A DNA stretch of 13,378 bases, taken from positions 1 to 13,378 of the forward strand of contig JAGVGV010000285.1 of the NCBI GenBank assembly GCA_020056895.1. Direction: 5' to 3'. Of this stretch, positions 6,636 to 13,378 are shown piece after piece (within the stretch, counting starts at the first letter, position 1; each line of letters opens with the position of its first letter). The notes under the pieces are model-generated. The model was given only the letters and a program-made list of their open reading frames with translations, was not told the origin of the DNA and did no database searches. The DNA comes from Deltaproteobacteria bacterium. Its GTDB lineage: Bacteria > Desulfobacterota > Desulfarculia > Adiutricales > JAGVGV01. The translations under genes and the position numbers were made by a program.

Positions 6636-6805
6636 GAAAGCATCTACACCGGAATAGTCATCGATTCAAATAATATCCTATTTTTATCACCAAAGATTAC
6701 CAGAGCCAGCACGAGCAGGCAGTTTTTTTTGTTTAAAAAGGCCGACAAAAGAGAAATAGAGATAGTACTACAACGTTAAATATTAATAAATAACTTATCC
6801 ATTGT
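6636..6805. other. AT-rich 3' flank of the accessory gene
   Basis: These 170 bases are AT-rich, contain no supported gene, and hold the weak hairpin and T8 tract described separately. They end where the transposase remnant's stop codon lies. Confidence 0.5.
6705..6730 (+). terminator. Possible terminator after the nuclease-NTPase gene
   Basis: GCCAGC (6705-6710) pairs with GCAGGC (6715-6720) with one A/A mismatch and a 4-base loop, followed two bases later by eight T (6723-6730). The stem is short; the T tract is strong. It lies 70 bases past the stop. Confidence 0.4.
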
Positions 6806-7012
6806 TTAGGGTTGACCCTCCTGCCGCAAATCGGGCAACGACCGACCCATGTCATCAGTATGACCTGGATCATCCGCAGGATTTTCGGGGGGGGGCCACC
6901 CCGAAATTTTTTTATAGCGCATCATTTCCAAGAGCAAAAATTCGTAGGCGATCATGTTCATGGTGACATGGTGGTGCCAGCCCAGGAATCCACGCCCTTC
7001 ATAGTGATCCAA
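6806..7012 (-). pseudogene. C-terminal remnant of an IS701-like DDE transposase
   Basis: The minus-strand frame reads LDHYEGRGFLGWHHHVTMNM then IAYEFLLLE, the conserved C-terminal helix region of IS701/IS4-superfamily transposases, where 'LGLDHYEGRSW-GWHHHVTL' is typical. The catalytic glutamate region just upstream has been replaced by unrelated residues (RKLIIR), and the N-terminal 300 or so residues are missing, so it cannot be active. The first codon of the open stretch is TTG, not a real start. Past LLLEMMRYKK the protein also loses family resemblance, coinciding with a run of nine G at 6887-6895. It is the right-hand scar beside the accessory gene. Confidence 0.65.
6883..6913 (+). terminator. 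Rho-independent terminator facing the por operon end
   Basis: TTTCGGGG (6883-6890) pairs perfectly with CCCCGAAA (6899-6906) around an 8-base loop and is followed by seven T (6907-6913). It reads on the plus strand, so it would stop transcription leaving the nuclease-NTPase gene before it runs antisense into porB. It lies inside the transposase remnant. Confidence 0.6.
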
Positions 7013-7144
7013 ACGAATTATGAGTTTTCTGGTTAGGGCGTGTTCAGCGTTCCGCCGCCTGCAAAACTCACCCCAACAGCGTGTTTCACCAGCACATATC
7101 TCCGCCTTGTCACGAAATCAACCGCAAAACCAGTCCCTAAACCA

Positions 7145-7178
7145 ACGCGGGGGACCCAGTTCCCCGGATCCCCCGCGT
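7145..7178 (-). terminator. Hairpin downstream of porB, possible operon terminator
   Basis: ACGCGGGGGA and TCCCCCGCGT form a perfect 10-bp stem (7145-7154 with 7169-7178) with a 14-base loop, 20 bases past the porB stop. The bases following on the minus strand (TGGTTTAGGG) are only weakly T-rich, so it may act as a 3' stabilising stem rather than an intrinsic terminator. Confidence 0.45.
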
Positions 7179-7198
7179 ATCGATGGTTTCAATCCGCC

Positions 7199-8167
7199 TT
7201 ACTCGGCCGGTTTGTCCTCGGCTTTGGCCGGTTTCTTGTCCGCGCCGGCCAGGCGGACGATTTTTTCGTATTCCGCGTTCACCCGGGCTTCGATGTCGGC
7301 CAGGGTTTGGGCGTCCAGGTGCCGGAACCGGCCCTGGGGTTTCAGATACTCGGTCAGCGGTTTGGGCTTGTCCACCTTGCGGTTGAGAATATACTGGCCG
7401 TTGATGACCTCGTACAGCGGGAAGACCCGGCTCTGAACGGCCAGGCGGGCGCTTTCGATCGCCAGTTCGGGCTTCATCCGCCAGCCGGTGGGGCAGGGGG
7501 CGTAAATGTGCAGGTACGCCGGGCCTTCCGTGGCGGCCGCTTTCCGGACCTTGTTCATGAGGTCCAGATAGTATGCGGGCGACGCCGTGGCCACGTACGG
7601 CACTCCATGCGCGGCGGCGATGGCCGGCATGTTCTTTTTCCACGTGGCCTGGCCCTTGGACAGTTTCCCCGGAGGCGAGGTGGTGGTCATGGCGCCAAAC
7701 GGCGTGGACGACGACCGCTGGATGCCGGTGTTCATGTACGCTTCGTTGTCCAGACAGACGTAAATGAAATCCTGCCAGCGTTCCAGCGCTCCGGACAGGG
7801 CCTGCATGCCGATGTCCGCCGTGCCGCCGTCGCCGGCGATGGCCAGAATGGGGAACCGGCCCTGGCTGGTTTTGCCTTTCCGGCGAAGGGCCTTGTACCC
7901 GGAGTCCACGCCCGAGGCCACCGCGGCCGCGTTTTCAAACGCCACGTGGAACCAGGGCGTCCGCCAACTGGACGTGGGAAAGGTGGAGGTGCAGACCTCC
8001 ATGCAGCCGGTGGCCGACACGGCGATGGCCTGATGGCCCACGGCTTTCATCACCATCCGGAGCGCCAGAACTTCGCCGCAACCCTGGCAGGCCCGATGGC
8101 CCGGAGCGAAGGGCTCTTCCTGAGGCAAATTTTTGGCGGAGATTTTTTCGTACTGAAGTTCGCTCAT
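7199..8167 (-). CDS. porB: 2-oxoacid:ferredoxin oxidoreductase beta subunit (PorB)
   Basis: The 322-residue subunit binds thiamine diphosphate and the cluster next to it in pyruvate (or related 2-oxoacid):ferredoxin oxidoreductase, which exchanges a 2-oxoacid plus CoA for acyl-CoA, CO2 and reduced ferredoxin. Cluster cysteines are C27 and C30 (RACQGCGE), C55 (ATGCMEVC) and C225 (YAPCPTGW). The TPP/Mg motif runs from AGDGGTADIGMQAL (111-124) to LDNEAYMNTG (139-148). The start chosen is the ATG at 8167, which overlaps the porA stop as ATGA and has GGGGGTG upstream; an upstream in-frame ATG at 8224 lies inside porA and adds residues with no homology. The C-terminus ends in an unusual Lys/Ala/Asp/Glu-rich tail (DKKPAKAEDKPAE). 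It is the last gene of a porCDAB operon. Pyruvate is the likeliest substrate, but 2-oxoisovalerate or another 2-oxoacid is possible. Confidence 0.93.
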   Translation of the reverse strand: MSELQYEKISAKNLPQEEPFAPGHRACQGCGEVLALRMVMKAVGHQAIAVSATGCMEVCTSTFPTSSWRTPWFHVAFENAAAVASGVDSGYKALRRKGKTSQGRFPILAIAGDGGTADIGMQALSGALERWQDFIYVCLDNEAYMNTGIQRSSSTPFGAMTTTSPPGKLSKGQATWKKNMPAIAAAHGVPYVATASPAYYLDLMNKVRKAAATEGPAYLHIYAPCPTGWRMKPELAIESARLAVQSRVFPLYEVINGQYILNRKVDKPKPLTEYLKPQGRFRHLDAQTLADIEARVNAEYEKIVRLAGADKKPAKAEDKPAE

Positions 8168-9336
8168 TCCATCACCCCCACCATGTGGCAGCGGTCCTGA
8201 CCCTGGGCGGCGAGGGTCTGGCACTGGTCGTAGATATACCGGAAATCGGCCCGGGTCACGTCCCGTCCGCCGATGCCCAGGGCGAAGTTGAACACGTACG
8301 GCCGGTCCTTTTCCTGGTACAACAGGGACCGGACTTCCTGGCCCACCGGGTTGGCGTGGGACCCCAGAGTCAGACAGCGGTCAATGACGCCCAGTTTCTT
8401 GGCGCCCTTGACGGCCGCCTTGAATTCCTTGTCCGGGAACGGCCGCCACAAGCGGATCCGAACCAGGCCCACGGGAATCCCCTGATCCCGCATCTGGTCC
8501 ACGGCGGTCATGGCCGTTTCGCTGATGGAGCCCATGGTCACCAGAATGGTTTCGGCGCCTTCGGTTTTGTACGTCTCGATGGGGTTGTATTTCCGGCCGA
8601 ACAGCTTTTCGAATTCGTCCCAAATGGCCACGATGGCCTTTTGGGAGCCCACCAGCGCCTCGTCCGTGGCCTTTTTGGCTTCGAAATAGATTTCCGGAAT
8701 ACCGAACATGCCCATGCTGATGGGTTTGGCCGGGTCGAGTTGAAGCATGGGCTTCCAGGGCGGCAGGAACTTGTCCACTTCGGCCTGGTCCGGCAGCAGG
8801 ATGGGTTCCACCACGTGGCTGAGGGTGAAGCCGTCCAGGTTCACGGCCACGGGAAGCTGAACGTCGGGGTGTTCCGCGATCCGGTACGCCTGGATGGTCA
8901 GGTCGAAGGCTTCCTGGCCGTTTTCGGCGAAGACCTGAATCCAGCCGGTGTCCCGTTCGGCCATGATGTCCGAATGATCGTTCCAGATGGAAATGGGCGG
9001 AGACACGGCCCGGTTGGCCACGGCCATGACCATGGGCAGCCGGAGCCCGGGGGCCATGTACATCAGTTCGTGCATCAGGGCCAGGCCCTGGGACGAGGTG
9101 GCGGTAAAGGTCCGGGCGCCGGCGGCGGCCGATCCCAAGGACGCGCTCATGGCGCTGTGTTCGCTTTCCACGGGCATGAATTCCGCGTCCAGCTCGCCTT
9201 CGGCCACCAGTTCGGAAAGATGTTCCACGATATGGGTCTGGGGCGTGATGGGGTACGCGGCCACCACGTCCACGTTGGCCATTTTCACCGCCTCGCTGAT
9301 GGCGATGGAGACTTCCATTCCCACGCGTTTGCTCAT
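8164..9336 (-). CDS. porA: 2-oxoacid:ferredoxin oxidoreductase alpha subunit (PorA)
   Basis: The 390-residue alpha subunit contributes the pyrimidine-binding half of the TPP site and the domain contacting the 2-oxoacid. Diagnostic features are AYPITPQTHIVEHLSEL (27-43), the acidic segment FMPVESEHSAMSASLGSAAA, the TSSQGLALMHELMYMA helix, and the later transketolase C-like segment with GLVRIRLWRPFPDKE. Length fits archaeal/bacterial four-subunit PorA. The ATG at 9336 has GGAGG about nine bases upstream and lies three bases after the porD stop; the stop overlaps porB by four bases, so translation is probably coupled along the operon. Substrate class is inferred from family only. Confidence 0.95.
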   Translation of the reverse strand: MSKRVGMEVSIAISEAVKMANVDVVAAYPITPQTHIVEHLSELVAEGELDAEFMPVESEHSAMSASLGSAAAGARTFTATSSQGLALMHELMYMAPGLRLPMVMAVANRAVSPPISIWNDHSDIMAERDTGWIQVFAENGQEAFDLTIQAYRIAEHPDVQLPVAVNLDGFTLSHVVEPILLPDQAEVDKFLPPWKPMLQLDPAKPISMGMFGIPEIYFEAKKATDEALVGSQKAIVAIWDEFEKLFGRKYNPIETYKTEGAETILVTMGSISETAMTAVDQMRDQGIPVGLVRIRLWRPFPDKEFKAAVKGAKKLGVIDRCLTLGSHANPVGQEVRSLLYQEKDRPYVFNFALGIGGRDVTRADFRYIYDQCQTLAAQGQDRCHMVGVME

Positions 9337-9339
9337 GCC

Positions 9340-9639
9340 CTAAACCTCCTCCACCACCATGGTGATGGCCTGCTTGGGGCATTCATAGGCGCAGATGCCG
9401 CACCCCTTGCAATAATTCAGGTCGGCCACGAACACCTTGGCTTCGGGCCCCTGGTCCTGGTAACAGCCTTCCGGACAGAAAATCCAGCAGAACCCGCAAT
9501 AAATGCACTTTTCCTTATCCAACACCGGCCGCTGGCTCCGCCAGTCGCCGGTCAGGAAATCCGTGGTGCTGCCGGGACGGTCCACATGACAGCCCAAAGG
9601 CACTTCCTTCCAGCTCATCATCGCGTCGATCTTTTTCAC
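9340..9639 (-). CDS. porD: 2-oxoacid:ferredoxin oxidoreductase delta subunit (PorD), 2x[4Fe-4S]
   Basis: This 99-residue ferredoxin-like subunit carries electrons from the TPP site to external ferredoxin. Two clusters are predicted from C45-xx-C48-xx-C51-xxx-C55-P (CIYCGFCWIFCP) and C77-xx-C80-xx-C83-xxx-C87-P (CKGCGICAYECP). The N-terminal region with PGSTTDFLTGDWRSQRPV is the typical PorD lead-in. The start is GTG at 9639, two bases after the porC stop; GGAGG within the porC end serves as its ribosome site. A downstream ATG-ATG pair would be the only alternative and lacks a ribosome site. Tight spacing to porC and porA supports a single transcript. Confidence 0.93.
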   Translation of the reverse strand: MKKIDAMMSWKEVPLGCHVDRPGSTTDFLTGDWRSQRPVLDKEKCIYCGFCWIFCPEGCYQDQGPEAKVFVADLNYCKGCGICAYECPKQAITMVVEEV

Positions 9640-9641
9640 CG

Positions 9642-10190
9642 TCAGCCCTCCATCTGGGTTTCCGAGAAAGCCCGGTCGAAGGCCTTCTGGTTCTTGGCGG
9701 CGATGGGTCCGAACCGCCGGGCCAGAGGACCGGCCATGGAGCCGGCTTCGATGATTCCCGTGGCCTTGACCAGAGCCCCCAGCATCACCGTGTTGGTGAT
9801 GGGCACGCCCAGTGTTTCCAGGGCGATTTTCAGCGCGTCCACGGCGGCCATCTTGTGGGTGAAACCGTATTCCTTCCGAAGGTCCGCCACCGGCCGACCC
9901 GAGTTGACCACGATCACGCCGCCGGGTTTGAGGCCGGCGTCCACCTTGGTGATGTTCATGACCGTGGGGTCCAGAACGACCACCACGTCCGGCTCGTATA
10001 CCTTTTCCCTGAGGCGGATGGGCTCTTTGTCCACCCGCAGAAAGGCGGTCACGGGCGCGCCCCGGCGTTCCGGCCCGAAGCTGGGAAAAGCCTGGGCGTA
10101 CTTGCCTTCCTCGATGGCGGTCAGCGCCACCAGTTCCGCGGAGGTGACGGCGCCTTGCCCGCCGCGTCCATGAAACCTGACTTCGATCAT
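9642..10190 (-). CDS. porC: 2-oxoacid:ferredoxin oxidoreductase gamma subunit (PorC)
   Basis: The 182-residue gamma subunit begins MIEVRFHGRGGQGAVTSAEL, the family's characteristic N-terminus, with AFPSFGPERRGAPVTAFLR (36-54) next. In the complex it helps form the CoA-binding region. The ATG at 10190 is preceded by AAGGAG seven bases away, choosing it over an in-frame extension to 10412 that has no homology. It is the first gene of the operon, in the order gamma-delta-alpha-beta as in Thermotoga and archaeal POR. Some schemes call this subunit PorG. Confidence 0.93.
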   Translation of the reverse strand: MIEVRFHGRGGQGAVTSAELVALTAIEEGKYAQAFPSFGPERRGAPVTAFLRVDKEPIRLREKVYEPDVVVVLDPTVMNITKVDAGLKPGGVIVVNSGRPVADLRKEYGFTHKMAAVDALKIALETLGVPITNTVMLGALVKATGIIEAGSMAGPLARRFGPIAAKNQKAFDRAFSETQMEG

Positions 10191-10376
10191 GGTCCACTCC
10201 TTGTTCAAACGTCCGAAAAATACCCTTGTAACCCGCCAAGCTACCCCGCCGGAACCCCTTTGGTCAAGACCCCCGCGGAATGAATTTAAAAATGTTCTCA
10301 TCCCGGCGTTAAACCCGGAGCCCGGTCGCCGGACCGAAGAGGGAACGCACCCCTTCGCCGCGGCCAGGGCGAAAAC

Positions 10377-10406
10377 GTTATACCCAAATTCCGCGACCCG
10401 AAGCAA
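10377..10406 (-). promoter_or_regulatory. Candidate promoter of the por operon
   Basis: On the minus strand TTGCTT (10406-10401) and TATAAC (10382-10377, five of six) are 18 bases apart, giving a leader of about 180 nt to porC. A weaker alternative closer to the gene is TTGACC (10267-10262) with TAGCTT (10243-10238), also 18 bases apart. Confidence 0.4.
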
Positions 10407-10539
10407 CATCATATACAGGGAAAAAAAGTTAAAAACCGGTTCTCGGGCCAGCGCTTGGGAACGAGCATGAACCCGGCGATCCTACCAGGTCTCGATCAAA
10501 AGAAGCGGCAATGGAATGGACGCGGGATTTTTAGCCGTT

Positions 10540-10562
10540 GGGGCGAGGTTTGGCCTCGCCCC
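10540..10562. repeat. GGGGCGAGG palindromic repeat, copy 2
   Basis: GGGGCGAGG (10540-10548) and CCTCGCCCC (10554-10562) form a perfect 9-bp stem with loop TTTGG. Flanking AGCC (10533-10536) and GGCT (10563-10566) extend it past a 3-base bulge. It matches the element at 1979-2001 in 20 of 23 positions, same orientation. Confidence 0.7.
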
Positions 10563-10578
10563 GGCTTGGACAACCACC

Positions 10579-10644
10579 TTAAACCCGGATTTTGCGGCGG
10601 CCTTCTACCGCGGTGACGAACCCAACCGCGAAATCCGGGTTTAA
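10579..10644. repeat. Large 19-bp-arm palindrome immediately after topA
   Basis: TTAAACCCGGATTTTGCGG (10579-10597) and CCGCGAAATCCGGGTTTAA (10626-10644) are inverted copies with a single difference that leaves a G-T wobble. The 28-base loop is itself GC-rich. It starts three bases beyond the topA stop, so in the topA transcript it would be a stable 3' stem. No T-run follows directly, so it looks more like a REP-type or mobile palindrome than a simple terminator. Confidence 0.7.
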
Positions 10645-10647
10645 AAC

Positions 10648-13035
10648 TCAGGCCGGCGTTTCGTATCCGCAGGCCTTGTTCGGACACTTCAATAGCGTGG
10701 GGCCCGATCCATCCTGGGCCGGCGCCTCCAGAAGGTACGGCGACTGGCAGTCGGGGCAGGCCTTGGGGATGGGCCGGTGCTTCAGAGTGAAACGGCATTT
10801 GGGGTAGTTGGAACATCCCCAAAAAACGCCTCGGCTGGAGGACCGTTCGGTCAACTGGCCGTCGCAATTCTCCCGGGGGCAGGCCACGCCGGTGGGGAAG
10901 GGCTGGGTGTGCTTGCATTTGGGGTAATTGGTGCAGGCAATGAACAGGCTTCCCTGACGGCTCCTCTTGACCGCCAAAGGCGATCCGCATTGAGGGCAGG
11001 GGCCGGCGTCCATGGTCGGGAGGCCGTTGTCCGACGAACCGTTGGGCAGGCCCAGAGGCCGGGTTGTTTTGCAGTCCGGATACCCCGTGCAGGCCAGAAA
11101 TTCGCCGTATTTCCCCTTTTTACGGGCCATGGGCAGGCCGCATTGGGGGCAGGATTCTCCAGTGGCTTCGGCGTCCAATCGCACGGGGACCAGCCGGCCG
11201 TTTTCATCCCGCTTGAAATCCGCCGCGTTTTTGCATTCCGGGTATTTGGAACAGGACAAAAAAGGTCCGTTCCGTCCGTATTTCATCGTCATGTTCGCCC
11301 CGCAACGGTCGCAGGGCACGTCGGTGGGCAGACCTTCCCGTTTAAGCGAGGTCATGGCCAGGCGGGCCTTGGCCAGATCGTTTTCGAAGGGGGCGTTGAA
11401 CTGGCCCAACACTTCGCGCCAGGGAATCCGGCCTTCTTCGATTTCGTCCAGGTGGGTTTCCATGCCGGCGGTGAATTCCACGTCCATCACCTGGGGGAAG
11501 TTGGCCACCAAAAGATCGTTCACGATGAACCCAAGTTCCGTGGGCCGAAGCTGCCCTCGGTTGGATTCCACGTACGCCTTGTCCCGAAGCGTGGAAATGA
11601 TGGTGGCATACGTGCTCGGCCGGCCAATGCCGTTTTCTTCCAGTTCCTTCACCAGCGTGGCTTCGGTGAACCGGGGGGGCGGCTGAGTGAAATGCTGTTT
11701 GGGGGTCAGGCCCAACCGTTCAGCCGGCCGGCCTTCCTCGAGCGGCGGCAGAACCTCTTTGTCTTCCTTTTCACCCAGATCGTACACCGACAAAAAACCC
11801 TTGAACCGGATCACCGACCCCGTGGCCCGGAACTGGTACCGGCCGGCGTCGATGTCGGCGGTGGTCTGATCGATGATGGCCGGCTTCATCTGGCTGGCCA
11901 CGAACCGCCGCCAGATCAGCTCATAAAGGTTATACAGCTCCGGCGACAGGAACCGTTTGACATCCTCGGGCGCCCGGCCGGACGAACTGGGCCGGATGGC
12001 TTCATGGGCGTCCTGAACGCCCTTTTTGTTCTGATACGTCTGAGGCTGGGCGGGCAGCAGGTTGGGTCCGAACCGTTTCTGGATCACCTCCCGGGCTTCG
12101 GTCAGGGCGTCGGCGGCCACCCGGACCGAATCGGTCCGCATGTAGGTGATCAGACCCACGGACCCTTCGGACCCCAGTTCAACGCCTTCGTACAGCTGCT
12201 GGGCCAGGCGCATGGTGTGGGCGGCGGGGAACCGGAGGCGCGAAAAGGCGGCCTGCTGAAGCTGGCTGGTGGTGAAGGGGGGGAGGGGGTGCCGCTTCCG
12301 TTCCTTCTTGGCCACCGGTCCCACCACGAAGGGCTGGCCGTCCAGGTCCCGGATAACACCCTGGGTTTGTTCCTCGTTGGCCAGTTCGATTTTCCGGCCG
12401 TCCTTTTTGAACAGCCGGGCGTCGAATTCCTGGCCTTCGGCCGAAAGCCGGGCGGTGAGGCTCCAATACTCGACGGGCGCGAAGGCGAAAATCTGCCGCT
12501 CCCGCTCCACGATGATCCGGAGGGCCACCGACTGGACCCGGCCGGCGGACAGCCCGCGTTTGACCTTGTCCCACAACAGGGGCGAAAGCTGGTACCCCAC
12601 CAACCGGTCCAGAATGCGGCGGGCCTGCTGGGATTCGAACCGATTCACCGATATTTCTTCGGGATGTTCGATGGCTTGGCGGATGGCCTTGGGCGTGAGT
12701 TCATGGAAGAGCACGCGTAAAAACAGGCGGTCCTTGGCCTGAAGCGCTTCGGCGATATGCCAGGCAATGGCCTCGCCTTCGCGGTCCGGGTCGGGCGCCA
12801 GGTACACCACGTCCTTGTCCTTGGCCGCCTTTTTCAGGTCGGCGATGATCTTCTGTTTGCCGGCGATGGTGATGTATTCGGGTTCGAACTGGTTTTCCAG
12901 GTCCACGCCCAACCGGTTGACGGGCAGGTCCCGGATGTGGCCCACCGAAGCCTTGACTTCGATGCCGGGCCCCAGGTACTTGCCGATGGTCCGGGCTTTG
13001 GCCGGAGATTCCACGATCAAAAGCGCTTTGGCCAT
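10648..13035 (-). CDS. topA: DNA topoisomerase I (type IA)
   Basis: The 795-residue enzyme relaxes negative supercoils by cutting one strand and passing the other. The Toprim domain opens with ALLIVESPAKA (E9) and has the acidic triad D82-x-D84-x-E86 in DPDREGEAIAWH. The catalytic tyrosine is Y298 in GLITYMRTDS. The central domain ends with NGIGRPSTYATIISTL. The C-terminus (575-789) carries five zinc-ribbon units, each with four cysteines (Cx2C...Cx5C in the first three, CPRENC in the fourth, CPDC...CPNKAC in the fifth); E. coli TopA keeps cysteines in only three. The ATG at 13035 overlaps the dprA stop by one base (TAATG), so the two are almost certainly co-transcribed and translationally coupled. 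Confidence 0.98.
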   Translation of the reverse strand: MAKALLIVESPAKARTIGKYLGPGIEVKASVGHIRDLPVNRLGVDLENQFEPEYITIAGKQKIIADLKKAAKDKDVVYLAPDPDREGEAIAWHIAEALQAKDRLFLRVLFHELTPKAIRQAIEHPEEISVNRFESQQARRILDRLVGYQLSPLLWDKVKRGLSAGRVQSVALRIIVERERQIFAFAPVEYWSLTARLSAEGQEFDARLFKKDGRKIELANEEQTQGVIRDLDGQPFVVGPVAKKERKRHPLPPFTTSQLQQAAFSRLRFPAAHTMRLAQQLYEGVELGSEGSVGLITYMRTDSVRVAADALTEAREVIQKRFGPNLLPAQPQTYQNKKGVQDAHEAIRPSSSGRAPEDVKRFLSPELYNLYELIWRRFVASQMKPAIIDQTTADIDAGRYQFRATGSVIRFKGFLSVYDLGEKEDKEVLPPLEEGRPAERLGLTPKQHFTQPPPRFTEATLVKELEENGIGRPSTYATIISTLRDKAYVESNRGQLRPTELGFIVNDLLVANFPQVMDVEFTAGMETHLDEIEEGRIPWREVLGQFNAPFENDLAKARLAMTSLKREGLPTDVPCDRCGANMTMKYGRNGPFLSCSKYPECKNAADFKRDENGRLVPVRLDAEATGESCPQCGLPMARKKGKYGEFLACTGYPDCKTTRPLGLPNGSSDNGLPTMDAGPCPQCGSPLAVKRSRQGSLFIACTNYPKCKHTQPFPTGVACPRENCDGQLTERSSSRGVFWGCSNYPKCRFTLKHRPIPKACPDCQSPYLLEAPAQDGSGPTLLKCPNKACGYETPA

Positions 13036-13378
13036 TAAATCCTCGTGTATCGCTTACCTGGAAGTTCTTTCACCAGGCCGAGCAGTTCCAGTTCAACGAG
13101 CAGAACGCCGAGCCGCTGGGGGGGAAGGCCCAACGTCCGCCCCACTTGGTCCACATGGACCGCTTCTTCGACCAGCGCTCCGAAAACCCTTCGTTGATCC
13201 TCGGTCAGGTCCGGGGGAACCAGAGGGAGCGCCGCGGGAGCCATGGGGAGCGAAGGTTTCGCGGGTCGTTCCCGAGGGACGGTCTGGCCGGGTCCCAGCT
13301 GAGGCAGAATCTCGGTGATGATGTCCCGAGCCGATTCCACCAGCACCGCCCCTTGCCGGATCAGATGATTCACTCCGG
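13035..13378 (-). CDS. dprA: DNA-processing protein DprA, C-terminal part, 5' end off the window
   Basis: About 113 C-terminal residues are visible. They open with GVNHLIRQGAVLVESARDI, the end of the Rossmann-like DprA core ('sGtNrLIreGA'), pass through a proline-rich linker, and finish with a winged-helix domain (LTEDQRRVFGALVEEAVHVD then LGVLLVELELLGLVKELPGK) ending in RYTRI. DprA loads RecA on incoming single-stranded DNA during transformation. The core SGSG-type DNA-binding motif lies outside the window. It is upstream of and overlapping topA, a common neighbour pair. Confidence 0.93.
   Translation of the reverse strand, partial: GVNHLIRQGAVLVESARDIITEILPQLGPGQTVPRERPAKPSLPMAPAALPLVPPDLTEDQRRVFGALVEEAVHVDQVGRTLGLPPQRLGVLLVELELLGLVKELPGKRYTRI

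Larger units (their letters stand above)
10191..10647. other. Repeat-rich spacer between topA and the por operon
   Basis: No gene is supported in these 457 bases. They contain a candidate por promoter, two large palindromes (10540-10562 and 10579-10644), a shorter CCGGCG/CGCCGG inverted repeat (10303-10308 with 10327-10332), and an extra copy of the 11-mer TTAAACCCGGA (10309-10319) that also begins the large palindrome's arm. Confidence 0.6.

Noticed and set aside
8185..10173. 662-codon plus-strand frame antisense to porA, porD and porC
   Set aside because: It is a composition shadow of the GC-rich por genes: low-complexity His/Gly/Val/Phe-rich translation, no domain, no ribosome site.
10777..12720. 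647-codon plus-strand frame antisense to topA
   Set aside because: The opposite strand encodes an unmistakable TopA; the antisense translation has no recognisable motif.
1..13378. CRISPR array
   Set aside because: No regularly spaced direct repeats are visible; the repeats present are isolated palindromes.

Overview
The window looks like a stretch of chromosome from an anaerobic, GC-rich Gram-negative bacterium, most plausibly a Desulfobacterota/deltaproteobacterial lineage. That placement is inferred from a four-subunit ferredoxin-type 2-oxoacid oxidoreductase operon, a dprA-topA pair, a CheA/response-regulator pair and several GC-rich palindromic repeats; no marker in the window fixes the taxon.

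Layout. On the minus strand from the left edge lie the N-terminal 633 residues of a CheA-type histidine kinase (1-1901, cut by the edge) and, upstream of it, a CheY-like response regulator (2022-2417). A tRNA-Met(CAT) gene follows (2577-2653, minus) with its own terminator and promoter. A gene-poor stretch leads to a small rhodanese on the plus strand (3091-3498). From about 3500 to 7200 the chromosome looks accessory: a C-terminal scrap of an M16 peptidase, a GTTCCCAA palindromic repeat, a near-consensus promoter with a roughly 185-nt leader, one AT-richer 797-codon gene on the plus strand (4242-6635), terminator-like hairpins, and the C-terminal remnant of an IS701-like transposase on the minus strand. 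From 7199 rightward everything is core-like and on the minus strand: porC-porD-porA-porB (read 10190 to 7199), a repeat-rich spacer, topA (13035-10648) and the 3' end of dprA (continuing past 13378).

How the genes work together. PorCDAB forms one complex coupling CoA-dependent 2-oxoacid oxidation to ferredoxin reduction (or the reverse). The response regulator and CheA are likely partners in one phosphorelay. DprA and TopA overlap by one base and are probably co-transcribed.

The most interesting element is the 797-residue protein. It joins an HsdR_N-like PD-(D/E)xK nuclease domain (D57, E71-x-K73, Q86) to a STAND/AAA-like P-loop NTPase (Walker A 215-222, Walker B D292), then a probable winged helix and a long C-terminal region I do not recognise, ending in a lysine-rich tail. 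Its architecture, base composition, solitary position and surrounding gene debris fit a horizontally acquired single-gene antiphage-type defence system. That role is inference from architecture and context only.
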